Source: Methanohalobium evestigatum Z-7303 (GTDB lineage: Archaea; Halobacteriota; Methanosarcinia; Methanosarcinales; Methanosarcinaceae). From it: a stretch of DNA of 64,000 nucleotides. The stretch spans positions 1 through 64,000 of the forward strand of contig NC_014254.1 in assembly GCF_000196655.1 (NCBI RefSeq), read 5' to 3'. The translations under genes were made by a program, and so were the position numbers. Below the pieces are notes generated by a model. The model worked only from the letters and a program-made list of their open reading frames with translations. It was not told where the DNA came from and made no database searches. Of this stretch, positions 18,193-29,075 are shown piece by piece; within the stretch, counting starts at the first letter, position 1, and each line of letters starts with the position of its first letter.

Positions 18193-21100
18193 TTAGTTTT
18201 TCTTCTTTTTGATACAATAAACTGCCAGAATAATTCCAATAGCTATTAAAGCACTAAATCCTGGGGTACTACTTGAATTCTCTGTATCTCCTGTAGGAGA
18301 TGATTCATTGGTTTCCATCGGTGGTTTAGTTTCAGGAGAATACATCGATTCATTGGATCCAGTTGTAGCTTTTGATTCTTCTTCTATACCCATGGCAGTT
18401 ATCGCAAATGGTGAAAAACCAGGAGTATCAGACTCAAAGTACATGTATCCCTCATCTTCACTCAATTTCCGGGTAGTTAATGGGTCCCATGTTCCATCAT
18501 TGCACCTGCATAATCTTATAGTAGATTCATCGATATTGTTATTTTCAATCCAGGATTTTTCGACCCTAAAACCAATCACGGGATTTTCGATGTTCTCGGG
18601 TATTGCGAATCCAGCTTTACCAACCCACACATTTACGTTGCAGTAAATGTTTCCAGGTGCTTCATTTTCAACCAATGCAGAAGTATCATCCAATACTTCG
18701 ATTGTTGTTGATACATCGCCTCTGGTCCTTAAAGCATCGAATCTGACATATTCTATGACATTTTCAGTATCATCAAAATCATAAAATACTGAATCCCCTT
18801 TCATTACATATTCAGATTTGACATCTTTGAACACGATGTTTTCGAAATCTTCACCGGTGGAGCCGCCTCCACCACCGCCACCGCTTGATCCTCCACTGCT
18901 TCCACTACTGCTAGGTGTTTGTTTATCATCTTTTTCTATTAAAGTGGTCTTAATATGCGGATTTTCTGTTCGATCTTTTATACCGTCACCGTTATCATCG
19001 ACATCCATCAAATAAGACTCATCACTTTGATTTACATTAACCTTCGCAGTTGTATTTTCATTTATTGAAATGTTTTTATAAGTTGCAGTTTTTATTGCTG
19101 ATTTTGTTTTTTGTGTTAGAGTTAAGGTAAAATTACCCTTATCTAAAGCATCAATTTCAAAGTTAATATCTTCACTTTGGTTAAAAATTATAATATTTTC
19201 AGATTCAGAATCAACGCCAGTATAAATTGAACCGGGGACATCTAAATCAATTCCACCTGAAGAATTTAGACCCACATGACGACCTTTTGAATCAAAAGCG
19301 TGTAGATTAACTGGGCATTCTGCAGAAGCTTTAATACACGGTGTTTGTAATGCATCTGATTGTATTTCTTCTGCATATTTGTCAAATGAATTTTCTATAT
19401 CTTCTATCATCCTTTCATTTTTAGCTCTTATTAATCCAGCATCTTTAACAGCATCTAAATCTTTTACTAGACTTTGAATTTCTGTATATGCATTGTCATC
19501 AAATTTGATAATACCACTAGTAGCCCCACTTATTACATTTTCAGTTACAGATTTCATTTGTGAACAAAAATCTTCACCAGGAAGGAGATTATGTGATAAG
19601 TTCATGTTAGTCATTCCAGTTGTTAGACCTTTTGAGTAATTTGTATAAAAAATATGAGCTTCTTGATATGTATAAACTTTGTTTTTGTCGTGATTCTCGA
19701 TTACCTTTATGGCATTATCTAAATTATTAGATGCAAGATGCAATTTATGAACAGAATCTGCCCACAGTATTTCTTTAATTTTTGTTTCCGTTAATTCGGC
19801 TTTAGGTAAATTCTTTAAGTCATTTATTAACGTCTTTCCCATTCCTTTTGCAATTTCATTTGTAGCGATTTTTACAGATTTTTTAAAAGCTTGATCTACA
19901 AAAAGGTCTTTACTAAGGGACGAGCTACCAGTTGCAGCAGCCATCCCATATTTTCCGAGCTGATAAGAAGCAGTATCTCGCACCCATAATACAATTTTAG
20001 CTAAAAAATTCAGGTTTCCCATAGTATCAAAGCTATTTTTAATATCTTTCAAGTTATCTGCTGTACTTGGAGTTAGATAATTATAATATACCATAGTAGC
20101 TGCTTCAGCAGCACGTTTATAAGTTGTTAGATCTTTTTCTACATTACCTTCTTCATCAAGTATTAACCATGAAGATTTGCCTAGTGTAATAGCAGGAATA
20201 GCAGTGTACATTTTTCCATTTACATTTACTTCTATGGTATCATCATCATCAGAACTCAAGTCCCACCCAGAAACAGCCATATCACCTTTTTCTATAAAGA
20301 AACAATTTTGAAATATTTTTTTATCAAGGTTTTCATATAAATATGTATTTTGCTGTAAAGCCCAGACTGCAATTATGATATCATATTTGGAATTATATGC
20401 TACATTATTTTGAACCTTCCAAGTTAAAGTTACATCTTCAGTTTCACTTGGTTCTAAAGTTATAGCTTTATACGGAGCATCCCATATTTCATTTGAAAAT
20501 GCGCATCTTGTAGAATAACCTGCATAAAATTTATGTTTAACATTTCCCGTATTTTTAATTGTATACGTTACTGGTATTTCATCACCAATAATATATGACA
20601 CGGTAGGTTTATTCTCTTGTTCGGTGTCGATAATCTCAGCATTAATTATAGACTCATCTATATTTCCGATAATTGGGTCGGCCTTTGTTGTAGAGCTACT
20701 TGAAATCTTAACATCTAATGAATTAAATTTATAACCGTTTTTTTCAGCTAATATATTGTACTTTCCAGATGGGAGGTTTTTGAAAGAATAATATCCATTT
20801 GGGTAGGTAGTTTTTGTGATATCTCCAGGAGTTAATTTTACAGTAACATCTGAAATCCCATTTTTAGAACTGTCTAATAGAACTTTACCTTCAAGGTTTA
20901 TTAATTTCAAATTTTTTGTCAGGGTATTATTACTATTATCGGTATCATCAATTTCTCCAGACTCGTCTGCAACTATTTTTATTATATACTCACTTCCAGT
21001 TGCTTTCCATGTACGTGTAAAGATATTCTTTTTAGATTCACCAGAAGCTAAAGTGCATTGAGAAGTATCCCAAAGTTCATCGTTAATGTACAATTTGTTA

Positions 21101-23937
21101 GTAAATTTAGATTTGGTATCTGCTTTTCCTAAATTCTTTACTTCATAACTGAAAGTTAATTCGTCACCAATTTTCGGGTTTTCTTTATCCCAAGAGATAT
21201 TAGTTATAGTTAAATCAGGTTTTTTACCTTCAGTTTCTTTCTTTTTAACTGTTATAAAAACTCTTTCTGTGGTGAAATCTTTATTGTCCATTACTTTAAC
21301 ATCTACAAAGAAATCACCGATAATTGGGGGTTCTCCAGGTGAAGCTTTATCTGAAGTCCATGTGACTTTATCTCCTTCTCCTGTAATCTTACCTCCACTT
21401 GGTTCATAATAATAGTTTAAATTGTCTCCATCAGGGTCGCTTGCATCCACTATTATATCACATGAATTCCCTTCAAAGATGGTTGAGGGATTAACTTGAA
21501 TATCATTTATCACAGGTCTATGATTGATATCTTCTTTAAGTTCAATCAACCATATATCATAATTACCTGCTCTGTTTGAGCTGAACGCAATTTTAGTACC
21601 ATCCGGATTCCAAGTTGGATACATATCATCTGCAGAATTTACCGTCAACTGTGTTTTATTACTACCATCAACGTTCATCATCCAGATGTCATTATTCCCT
21701 TCCCTGTTAGAAACAAATACAATTTTAGAACCATCTGGCGAAAAAAATGAATCAGTGTCTTTAGCTGAGTTGGTAGTGAGTTGGGTTCTGTCTGTACCAT
21801 CAATATTTATTGTATAAATATCTCTATTACCATTTTCATCTGAATGATACACAATTTTAGAGCCGTCAGGTGACCAGATTTGGCTCTGCCATGGTTGAGT
21901 TTGCGGTCTAAAATATCCCTGTGAAATTTCAGTTAAACCGGAACCATCGGCATTTATAATCCGAATCCCCTGGTTTCCTATATGTCCAGAAACCGCTATT
22001 TTGGATCCATCTGGAGACCAAGAAAATCTATTTGCATATTTTTGACCTGTAAGAATGGTCTCCTTGTTTGAACCATCAGGATTCATTATAATTACATCTT
22101 CAGGTAAATCAGAATTATCAGAATGCTTGTAAACAATTTTAGATCCACTAGGTGACCAGACTGCACATTCACTTTGTGCATCATTTGTAAGAGCTGTTTG
22201 AGATGAACCATCTGAGTTCATTATCCAAACATTATACCAACCATTAGTATTATCTTTCTTATATAATATTTTATTACCATCAGGCGACCACCTAGGATGA
22301 CCTTCTATATTTGGTAAATTTGTTAGTACAGATTCATATTTATTATCAACAGAAACTTTATAAATATCATATTTTTCTTCCGTAGGTATAGATTTTCCGA
22401 ATACTATTTCATTCCCTGTTGGGGACCATACAGGATTAGAATCTTTTTCAGGATTAAATGTAAATTGTTCTATTTTTTTGACTATACCATTATAAGAACT
22501 ATCACCATATTCGTAAACTTTCACATTGTCAAATAATATACGAGTATCTCCACTGTTTTCACCAGATAACCTGATACCTTTATAGTATCCATCTTCGGAT
22601 ATAGGTAAATTTGAACCTATCAGTTTATCGTCTATCCAGGCACTGTATACACGATTAATCATGTCGGTTTCAATTTTCACATGATACCATTGATTAAAGT
22701 TGTAATCAATATCGTTTTTAATAATTCCATCAGCTCCAAATCCAACAAATCCATAATGTTTTCCCCATCCATTGTCAGGGTCTACAAAGCTTACATATGC
22801 ATTGCACCATCCACTAGGTGATCCCCCTTGTAAAACATTTACATCAGCTTCCAACACAATATGCTTTGGTTTTTCAGGCAAAATGTAATCTGCAGAAGCT
22901 GACCACCCACTTTGTCCTTCAAGTTTTAAGGAATTAGGGGTGGAAATTGATTTAGTATTATATACTTCCTGATATGCTGAACCTTTACCGTCATATTTTA
23001 AGTTCCAACCACCAGATGATGGAAAAACTCCAGAAGAATAAGAATCAAAATTATCCTCAAATATTAATTCATGACTACTATCTAATTTTTTGATATAATA
23101 TGAATCTGAATTACACAAGTTTAGATAGTATTCTGATAATGAATGGCCAGATATAGAATTGTCGGATGGATGCAATTTACCATAAACTTCTATTTTATCA
23201 TGTATCTTTGGATCATCAAAGGGATTATGACCACTGAATGCATCACAGGATAGATATCCATGAACTAATACTTTATCACCTACATTAATATCTAGGTCAT
23301 TTTCATTTTCTATTACATCTTCAATTTTTATCATGCAATCAAGCATAGAATCAAAAACCTTATTGTCAGATTCTATCACTGTACCCTGTATTTTTATATC
23401 ACCTTGGTCAATTTTTGAAGATTCTTTACTCTCAAATATTAATTTATAATTACAATCATCATCCAAATAAATAGAACTTTCAGAACGAAGCTTTCCAGAC
23501 TCTCCTGGAAGTTTTTCAGCAATCCAATTATAGTCTCCAGGTACAAGTTCTAATCTTTCAGTTGAACCTTTTACAACGGTTGTTGTATAGGGTTTATTTG
23601 CAGAATTATCGTAAAAAGATATTTGAAAATCCATTATTAACTTGTTTGTAACATGTACAGTTGGATTGCCTGACCCTTGTACATATTCTCTTTCCCAACG
23701 AATTGGAACATTGTCTGGAAAAGTCGGTAGTTTATGAAGCTGAGATGAGTCTCCTAGTAAATAATTTGAACTTGGTACTAATGTATTTATGTTGTTGTAT
23801 TTGTCAGTAGCTTTCTTTGTATCAGACTCAAAGTTTTCATTTACAGAAAATTTTGATGACGATTCTGCTGTAGTTGACCCTATTACAAGGAAAAACAAAA
23901 TTAATATTATTACGATTACCAAGATATTTTTATCCAA
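18193..23937 (-). CDS. 1914-aa TolB-propeller surface protein with PGF-pre-PGF and PGF-CTERM
   Basis: Secreted or anchored protein. The signal peptide is MDKNILVIVIILILFFLVI. A LamG-like segment (~300-490) with DNVKVYE, then about seven TolB/WD40-like blades (~505-820, repeated WSPDGSKI and DGS(N/G) motifs) follow. Next come a cadherin/PKD-like domain, two CARDB-like domains with a carboxypeptidase-regulatory domain between (~930-1190), a helical stretch (~1300-1540), a GSS/GGGGG linker, the PGF-pre-PGF domain (~1680-1830, ending DTPGFSPFAITA), an acidic Ser/Thr tail and PGFSALIAIGIIL-KKKK (PGF-CTERM). The start is TTG 23937, behind GGGGGGAT. The anchor class differs from the two VPxxxP proteins nearby. 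Confidence 0.9.
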   Translation of the reverse strand: MDKNILVIVIILILFFLVIGSTTAESSSKFSVNENFESDTKKATDKYNNINTLVPSSNYLLGDSSQLHKLPTFPDNVPIRWEREYVQGSGNPTVHVTNKLIMDFQISFYDNSANKPYTTTVVKGSTERLELVPGDYNWIAEKLPGESGKLRSESSIYLDDDCNYKLIFESKESSKIDQGDIKIQGTVIESDNKVFDSMLDCMIKIEDVIENENDLDINVGDKVLVHGYLSCDAFSGHNPFDDPKIHDKIEVYGKLHPSDNSISGHSLSEYYLNLCNSDSYYIKKLDSSHELIFEDNFDSYSSGVFPSSGGWNLKYDGKGSAYQEVYNTKSISTPNSLKLEGQSGWSASADYILPEKPKHIVLEADVNVLQGGSPSGWCNAYVSFVDPDNGWGKHYGFVGFGADGIIKNDIDYNFNQWYHVKIETDMINRVYSAWIDDKLIGSNLPISEDGYYKGIRLSGENSGDTRILFDNVKVYEYGDSSYNGIVKKIEQFTFNPEKDSNPVWSPTGNEIVFGKSIPTEEKYDIYKVSVDNKYESVLTNLPNIEGHPRWSPDGNKILYKKDNTNGWYNVWIMNSDGSSQTALTNDAQSECAVWSPSGSKIVYKHSDNSDLPEDVIIMNPDGSNKETILTGQKYANRFSWSPDGSKIAVSGHIGNQGIRIINADGSGLTEISQGYFRPQTQPWQSQIWSPDGSKIVYHSDENGNRDIYTINIDGTDRTQLTTNSAKDTDSFFSPDGSKIVFVSNREGNNDIWMMNVDGSNKTQLTVNSADDMYPTWNPDGTKIAFSSNRAGNYDIWLIELKEDINHRPVINDIQVNPSTIFEGNSCDIIVDASDPDGDNLNYYYEPSGGKITGEGDKVTWTSDKASPGEPPIIGDFFVDVKVMDNKDFTTERVFITVKKKETEGKKPDLTITNISWDKENPKIGDELTFSYEVKNLGKADTKSKFTNKLYINDELWDTSQCTLASGESKKNIFTRTWKATGSEYIIKIVADESGEIDDTDNSNNTLTKNLKLINLEGKVLLDSSKNGISDVTVKLTPGDITKTTYPNGYYSFKNLPSGKYNILAEKNGYKFNSLDVKISSSSTTKADPIIGNIDESIINAEIIDTEQENKPTVSYIIGDEIPVTYTIKNTGNVKHKFYAGYSTRCAFSNEIWDAPYKAITLEPSETEDVTLTWKVQNNVAYNSKYDIIIAVWALQQNTYLYENLDKKIFQNCFFIEKGDMAVSGWDLSSDDDDTIEVNVNGKMYTAIPAITLGKSSWLILDEEGNVEKDLTTYKRAAEAATMVYYNYLTPSTADNLKDIKNSFDTMGNLNFLAKIVLWVRDTASYQLGKYGMAAATGSSSLSKDLFVDQAFKKSVKIATNEIAKGMGKTLINDLKNLPKAELTETKIKEILWADSVHKLHLASNNLDNAIKVIENHDKNKVYTYQEAHIFYTNYSKGLTTGMTNMNLSHNLLPGEDFCSQMKSVTENVISGATSGIIKFDDNAYTEIQSLVKDLDAVKDAGLIRAKNERMIEDIENSFDKYAEEIQSDALQTPCIKASAECPVNLHAFDSKGRHVGLNSSGGIDLDVPGSIYTGVDSESENIIIFNQSEDINFEIDALDKGNFTLTLTQKTKSAIKTATYKNISINENTTAKVNVNQSDESYLMDVDDNGDGIKDRTENPHIKTTLIEKDDKQTPSSSGSSGGSSGGGGGGGSTGEDFENIVFKDVKSEYVMKGDSVFYDFDDTENVIEYVRFDALRTRGDVSTTIEVLDDTSALVENEAPGNIYCNVNVWVGKAGFAIPENIENPVIGFRVEKSWIENNNIDESTIRLCRCNDGTWDPLTTRKLSEDEGYMYFESDTPGFSPFAITAMGIEEESKATTGSNESMYSPETKPPMETNESSPTGDTENSSSTPGFSALIAIGIILAVYCIKKKKN

Positions 23938-24210
23938 AACTATCCCCCCACTAGATAGGCAATTATGGTCGATGAATTAAATCAATAAAGTTTGATATCC
24001 CACCACCAGAGTTATTATTGCTTAAACAATTGATTTTAGGTAAAAATCTGATATATACTTAACTGTGTATATATTTTAAAGTATATTTATTAAATAAAAA
24101 TAATATAAAAAGAATAACCACTAAGCGATGTGAAAGTAATCCGGTTTTTTAAAATAAAAAAGCAATTCCTTTTTGAAAAAATCTATAAAATTCAGTTTTC
24201 AGTTAAAATC

Positions 24211-24354
24211 GATGGCTGCAGAGAAAAAGGTTCTTGGGGGTTTGAGTGGGGTTGCAACCATCTAATTAATAATATGTATCAAACTATATAACTATTTTTA
24301 GAAGCAAAGTTTCAGAATTTAGTTACATTTTAAATCATTTTATCATTTAATTAC
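24211..24354. repeat. Left copy of ~144-bp direct repeat flanking wHTH-NTase pair
   Basis: Begins GATGGCTGCAGAGAAAAA, contains CTTGGGGGTTTGAGTGGGG and a terminal segment AGTTACATTTTAAAT, and is colinear with 26354-26497. ATGGCTGCA and TGCAACCAT can pair as a stem around a G-rich loop (one mismatch here, none in the right copy). The two copies lie 2143 bp apart and enclose exactly the two-gene module. Confidence 0.8.
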
Positions 24355-24409
24355 CAGTTAATTATGAATAAAATTAACAACATGATTTATATATAATGTT
24401 GTTATAATT

Positions 24410-25333
24410 GTGCATAAGATAATGTTGAACAGAACTGAAATTAGGATTTTTAATCTCGTATCGGAACCAAAAAATATCTCGCAACTAAAAAACGAATTGA
24501 AATTAGACCATTCTACTGTATCACTAGCTGTTAAATCTCTGATAAGTAATGGTTTTGCAATAAAATATAGTCAAGGTAAAAACACGTTTGTTCATCAATC
24601 GGAATTGGCACACTCAATAGTTCTGTCTGTTCTTTTGAAAGAATACCCACGTTTGCCTTGGTCCAAACTTTTGAATAAATCATCACTTCATGTGATGAGC
24701 GTATTGAAAAATGATTCCCTGAATATAAAAGAGATTTCCTATGTTACAGGGCTTCACAGGAATACAATCTCATCAGTGATTAATTCACTATCCATGTATG
24801 GCGTTATTCTGAAAAGTAATGGCTGTTATTACTTGAACCAAAAACATAGAATATCCGATTTCATCGATTATTACTGGAATTATATAAACAATAAAAAACT
24901 AAAAAAATTAGCAAAAGAAGGGACTATCATCTGGCAGAGAGGTTCTGAATTTCTGTTCAAAACCGATACTTTGCTAAATACAAGTGAAGATGGGAGACTC
25001 CAGCCAACAGCACTTACAATGTTCCCTAATTATGACCTCAAAATAATGAGTGAATTTCATTACTATTTCTACAGTAAGCAGAAATTGAGAGTTGAGGATT
25101 ATATTTTACATACTATCCTTATAAGTCCCGAGAATGCAATTTACAACACTTACGCACTTGCTCTCTACTCTAAAAGTGATGTTAGTAAAACCGAATTGAT
25201 GGAATACGCTAGATACTACAATCTTAAAGATCATGTCGAAATTTTATTGAAATATCTTGATTACAGAGAAAAGATTAACGAATATACGCTCCCATGGAGT
25301 GAACACCGCGAAATAATTGATAGTCTGGTATAA
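24410..25333 (+). CDS. Double winged-helix regulator of an NTase module
   Basis: 307 aa. The N-terminus has two winged-helix DNA-binding units: residues ~5-70 (NISQLKNELKLDHSTVSLAVKSL) and ~90-140 (NIKEISYVTGLHRNTISSVINSL). The remainder is of unknown fold. The GTG start at 24410 lies ~15-20 bases after TTTATATATAATG, so the message may be leaderless; ATG 24422 is the alternative. It ends 2 bases before the next gene, so the pair is co-transcribed. Function inferred: DNA-binding partner, possibly antitoxin, of the nucleotidyltransferase, as in AbiE-like type IV toxin-antitoxin pairs. I cannot show that it neutralises anything. Confidence 0.7.
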   Translation: MHKIMLNRTEIRIFNLVSEPKNISQLKNELKLDHSTVSLAVKSLISNGFAIKYSQGKNTFVHQSELAHSIVLSVLLKEYPRLPWSKLLNKSSLHVMSVLKNDSLNIKEISYVTGLHRNTISSVINSLSMYGVILKSNGCYYLNQKHRISDFIDYYWNYINNKKLKKLAKEGTIIWQRGSEFLFKTDTLLNTSEDGRLQPTALTMFPNYDLKIMSEFHYYFYSKQKLRVEDYILHTILISPENAIYNTYALALYSKSDVSKTELMEYARYYNLKDHVEILLKYLDYREKINEYTLPWSEHREIIDSLV

Positions 25334-25335
25334 TT

Positions 25336-26142
25336 ATGGCAAAGTTCTCAAGAAGTTACCTGGAAGAAGAATTGGAAAAACTTGATAGGCATCTGGAAAA
25401 TCCGGTGGTACTATATCTTATAGGTGGGGGAGCGATGAGCTTCCAGAAACTAAAAGATGCCACCAAAGACATTGATGTGGTTGTTCTATCTGTTGATGAA
25501 CTCAAAAGTCTAAAAAAATCGCTTTCATCACTCGGATATAAAAAACCCCATTTAAGCGATGAATACAATAAGTTAAGTGCAAATCTTATATTGGAAAACA
25601 TAGACGGTTTTAGATGGGATATTTTTGTAAAAGTTGTCTGCAATGGACTACAATTGTCAACTGGTATGAAATGTCGATCAATAAAAATATTTGACTTAAC
25701 TAACATATCTGTATATTCTATAACTCCTGAAGATATATTCATTTTCAAAAGTATTACTTCAAGGGAACACGATTTATTGGACATGTATACGTTATTCAGT
25801 AGTGGTTTGGATTTTGAAATCATAAAAGATGAAATAATTTGGCAGAACGAGAACCGTTCAACAGAATTTGCATGGGTTGCTTACTTTTATACCGGTTTTG
25901 AGGAATTTTTGGATGAATATAACCTTTCACATCCTTTATTTTCGGATTTGAGGGATATGGCTTATGAAAATATGATGGAGCAGATGATTATTGACCTCTT
26001 AAAAGAGAAACCATCAGACTTAGAAACAGTATCCACAAGGTTAAATGTTAACAAAAAAGAAACTGATAAAATCCTTAAAAATTTGCTGGCTAAAGATATA
26101 ATCGAAAAAACAGCTTCCAGCTGCTATAAAAATAAAAATTAA
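25336..26142 (+). CDS. DUF6036/AbiEii-like nucleotidyltransferase with C-terminal wHTH
   Basis: 268 aa. The N-terminal polymerase-beta-type nucleotidyltransferase signature is LIGGGAMSF followed by KDIDVVVLS, giving the G-G and D-x-D pattern near residues 27-50. A helical middle region has SREHDLLDMYTLF, which resembles the KxRDxxDl segment of this superfamily. Residues ~215-260 form a winged helix (DLETVSTRLNVNKKETDKI). It follows the wHTH gene by 2 bp. Minimal nucleotidyltransferases of this type act as toxins or tRNA/nucleotide modifiers in several systems; the actual target is not visible here. Confidence 0.72.
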   Translation: MAKFSRSYLEEELEKLDRHLENPVVLYLIGGGAMSFQKLKDATKDIDVVVLSVDELKSLKKSLSSLGYKKPHLSDEYNKLSANLILENIDGFRWDIFVKVVCNGLQLSTGMKCRSIKIFDLTNISVYSITPEDIFIFKSITSREHDLLDMYTLFSSGLDFEIIKDEIIWQNENRSTEFAWVAYFYTGFEEFLDEYNLSHPLFSDLRDMAYENMMEQMIIDLLKEKPSDLETVSTRLNVNKKETDKILKNLLAKDIIEKTASSCYKNKN

Positions 26143-26353
26143 AGCCTAAGACCAAAGATGCTAGATAGAATTTTCTAATTTTTCTAAGAATAACCCTCTG
26201 TAAAAGACGTTAAGAAACCAACCATACAATTCAGGTTACTTTTTGCAGATACAATAAAAAACTAGAATATGATGTATTTATGCTAACTATTTAGATTTCG
26301 ATAATTCTAAACATCCTTAATAGGACTGAATTAACCCTTAACCTGTAATGATT

Positions 26354-26497
26354 GATGGCTGCAGAGAAAAAAATGCTTGGGGGTTTGAGTGGGGTATGCA
26401 GCCATTTCTTTCACAATTATTATAGATGTATTAAGTTATATAACTATTTTTAGAAATAAAGTTTCAGGACTTAGTTACATTTTAAATTATTTTACCA
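26354..26497. repeat. Right copy of ~144-bp direct repeat; overlaps 3' end of glmU-like gene
   Basis: Same sequence order as 24211-24354 at roughly 80-85% identity by eye with small indels. The stem ATGGCTGCA/TGCAGCCAT is perfect here, so the loop is G-rich (GGGGGTTTGAGTGGGG). Its last ~11 bases overlap the stop codon of the glmU-like gene on the opposite strand. The left copy is therefore probably a duplicate of this locus, created when the two-gene module arrived. Confidence 0.8.
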
Positions 26498-27674
26498 AAA
26501 CTTCTCCGGGTTTAGTGTTCCTCTCAAGGACAACTCCTACATTGATGCTGGTGTTTATACCGGTATGAACATCATCAGCCATGATTACTCCCAGTTTCCT
26601 CCTGCCGGTATCCACACGTTTGCCTTTAGTAGTGGATTTGATGGTTTTATCATCGTGCCGAAGGTTAGCGACTTTTGTACCTGCACCAAAATTACACCGT
26701 TTTCCGACGACACTGTCTCCTACATATGCCAGATGTCCGATATTGGTAGCGTCCATCACTATGGTATTCTTGACTTCAACAGCGTTACCGATTTTCACAT
26801 GATTCCCTATACACGTCGACGGCCGGATGTAGCAGTTTGGTCCGATATCGCAATCTTCGCCGATAACTACAGGTCCTTCAATGTATGAACCGTTTTTCAC
26901 GACAGTATTTTTACCGATAACAACTTCGCCTTTTATGGTTGCGTAGGGTTCTACAGATCCCTTATTATTAGATTTTATATTCTGGAGCAGTAATTTGTTG
27001 GCATCCAGCATATCCCATGGACGACCTATATCTATCCACTCGTTATCCAGTAGCTTGTAGGTGACCTGTTTGCCGTCATCAATCATCATCTGCATGGAAT
27101 CTGTGATTTCGAGTTCGCCACGCTCGGATAACGGTGTCCTGTCGATATATTCAAAAATAGAATCATGAAACAGATAAATACCGGTGTTGGCAAGGTTTGT
27201 CGGAGGATTGCTGGATTTTTCTACAATCTGTGTAACATTATCTCCTGACACATCGATGACTCCAAACTCGGATGGATTATCCACCTCTTTGGCGGTGATT
27301 ACAGCATCGGATTTTTTCGATACTAGTTTTTTAAGATAATCTTTGGTAACAAGTACATCGCCGTTTAACACGATGAAATGTCCGTCTACATAGCCGTCTG
27401 CATGTTTTATCGCGTCAGCAGTTCCTTTCTGTTCTAACTGGGTCACGTACTGGATATCCACACCCCAGGAGGATCCATCACCGAAATACTCTTTGACAGC
27501 ATTTTCATGGAATCCTGTGATGAACACGAATTCATCGATACCTGCACCTATTGTAGCATCCATTATATGTTCCAGTATGGGTTTGTTGGCAACAGTCAGC
27601 ATTACCTTTGGACATGAATATGTCAGCGGGCGCATCCTGGTGCCTTCACCTGCTGCCAAAATTACTGCTTTCAA
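26487..27674 (-). CDS. Bifunctional sugar-1-phosphate nucleotidyltransferase/acetyltransferase
   Basis: 395-aa archaeal GlmU-type enzyme: GlcN-1-P acetylation and UTP transfer to make UDP-GlcNAc. The N-terminal Rossmann-like domain starts [15 protein letters not shown] with [12 protein letters not shown] and NGDVLV. From residue ~240 a left-handed beta-helix of hexapeptides ([19 protein letters not shown] and following) ends with a hairpin containing [11 protein letters not shown]. It overlaps the upstream glmM by 4 bp (ATGA), so the two are translationally coupled. The architecture is the archaeal one, unrelated in domain detail to bacterial GlmU. A paralogue at 30943-32157 heads the same cluster. 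Confidence 0.9.
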   Translation of the reverse strand: MKAVILAAGEGTRMRPLTYSCPKVMLTVANKPILEHIMDATIGAGIDEFVFITGFHENAVKEYFGDGSSWGVDIQYVTQLEQKGTADAIKHADGYVDGHFIVLNGDVLVTKDYLKKLVSKKSDAVITAKEVDNPSEFGVIDVSGDNVTQIVEKSSNPPTNLANTGIYLFHDSIFEYIDRTPLSERGELEITDSMQMMIDDGKQVTYKLLDNEWIDIGRPWDMLDANKLLLQNIKSNNKGSVEPYATIKGEVVIGKNTVVKNGSYIEGPVVIGEDCDIGPNCYIRPSTCIGNHVKIGNAVEVKNTIVMDATNIGHLAYVGDSVVGKRCNFGAGTKVANLRHDDKTIKSTTKGKRVDTGRRKLGVIMADDVHTGINTSINVGVVLERNTKPGEVLVK

Positions 27675-28975
27675 TCCATGACCTCCTTTATTGTATCCTC
27701 AGCTAATTGATAGAGTTCTTCTACATCATCCCGTGATTCGACAGTAATTCGGATTTTGGGTTCTGTACCTGATGGTCTTACCAGAACCCAACCACCGTCC
27801 ATGTCGATTCTAACACCATCGATGCTGTTGATTTCACCGTACTGTGACAGCTGGTTTTGTACGTTGTCCATGACACGGTCTTTCTCGGAGTTATCACAGG
27901 CAATTGTTTCGCGTTTTGTGATGTATTCGGGTAATTGTTCCCTGAGTTCACCCAGCGGTCTGTCCTGAACAATTTCTACGAGTTTGGCTGCTGCATAGAT
28001 ACCGTCCGGACAATAGGAAATCTTCGGGAATATCCAGCTGCCTGATGCTTCACCACCGAAATCGGCACCGGTTCTCTTGATCTCTTCGGCAACGTATACA
28101 TCACCGACTCTGGTTCTCTTGATTTCACAATCCAGAGCATCATCCAGTATCATCGAAGTGTCCACGGGAGCGATGACCGTCGAATCAGAACCACAAACGT
28201 TCATGGCAAAAATCGCTAACATCTCGTCGCCAGATACGAACTCACCATTTTTATCCACAGCCATCATCCTGTCAGCATCACCGTCATGAGCGATTCCAAG
28301 ATCTGCATCAGCTGATTTTACTGTTTCTTTAAGTAGCTGCAGGTTCTTTTCGTTGGGTTCGGGTTTTCTGGCAGGGAAATGGCCGTCTAGCTGGGCGTTC
28401 AGGGTTATTACTTCACACCCGAGTTCTCGTAGTAAGTACGGTGTGATAGTACTGCCGGCACCGGATCCACAGTCCACAACTACTTTTACCGGTTTTGTAA
28501 CAGGGTTGGTTTTATCCATTATCATCTCACAGTGCTGCTGTATCGCGTTTGTGGATTCGTTGATATTTCCGATGTTATCCCAGCTGACGAGTTTAGGTTT
28601 GTAGTCCTCGATTTCCTGCTCGATTTCTTCCTGCTGGCTGGAATCAAATGCCATGCCGTCAGGATTCCATAGTTTGATACCGATGTATTCTGCAGGGTTA
28701 TGGGATGCAGTTATCATCACTCCGCAATCATAATCTTTAGCTGCATAGGCAAGAGTTGGTGTAGTAACGAGACCTGTACGCATGACACTGCCACCGGATG
28801 AGGTTAGACCCGAAATCATGGCGTACTCTATCATCTCAGCCGAAACTCTGGGGTCTTTCCCAATCACGATGTTTTTGTATTTCTTCCCGAGCACGTGACC
28901 GAGTTTGAGTGCCAGCTCCACAGTCACGTCTTTGTTGGCCATCCCCCTGATGCCGGATGAACCGAATAATTTCAT
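27671..28975 (-). CDS. glmM: Phosphoglucosamine mutase
   Basis: 434-aa alpha-D-phosphohexomutase converting GlcN-6-P to GlcN-1-P. The active-site phosphoserine loop TASHNPAEY is near residue 90, the metal-binding loop DGDADRM near 230, the sugar-binding GEASGSW near 310, and the C-terminal phosphate-binding [11 protein letters not shown] near 405. Full length. The start is ATG 28975; only ~100 bp separate it from glmS upstream, consistent with one transcript through glmS, glmM and the glmU-like gene. Confidence 0.93.
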   Translation of the reverse strand: MKLFGSSGIRGMANKDVTVELALKLGHVLGKKYKNIVIGKDPRVSAEMIEYAMISGLTSSGGSVMRTGLVTTPTLAYAAKDYDCGVMITASHNPAEYIGIKLWNPDGMAFDSSQQEEIEQEIEDYKPKLVSWDNIGNINESTNAIQQHCEMIMDKTNPVTKPVKVVVDCGSGAGSTITPYLLRELGCEVITLNAQLDGHFPARKPEPNEKNLQLLKETVKSADADLGIAHDGDADRMMAVDKNGEFVSGDEMLAIFAMNVCGSDSTVIAPVDTSMILDDALDCEIKRTRVGDVYVAEEIKRTGADFGGEASGSWIFPKISYCPDGIYAAAKLVEIVQDRPLGELREQLPEYITKRETIACDNSEKDRVMDNVQNQLSQYGEINSIDGVRIDMDGGWVLVRPSGTEPKIRITVESRDDVEELYQLAEDTIKEVMD

Positions 28976-29075
28976 TATTTAAAATCTCCTGTTTACTCCT
29001 CTAATTCTTATATTTTCAATCCCGGTTTCAATCTCTGGTTCTAAAATTAAACTCTTTTTTGATTTTTCTGATTAT

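Noticed and set aside
24235-24250. G-rich GGGGGTTTGAGTGGGG as a stand-alone riboswitch
   Set aside because: It occurs only as the loop of the flanking direct repeats and resembles no riboswitch core I know, so I report it only as part of the repeat.
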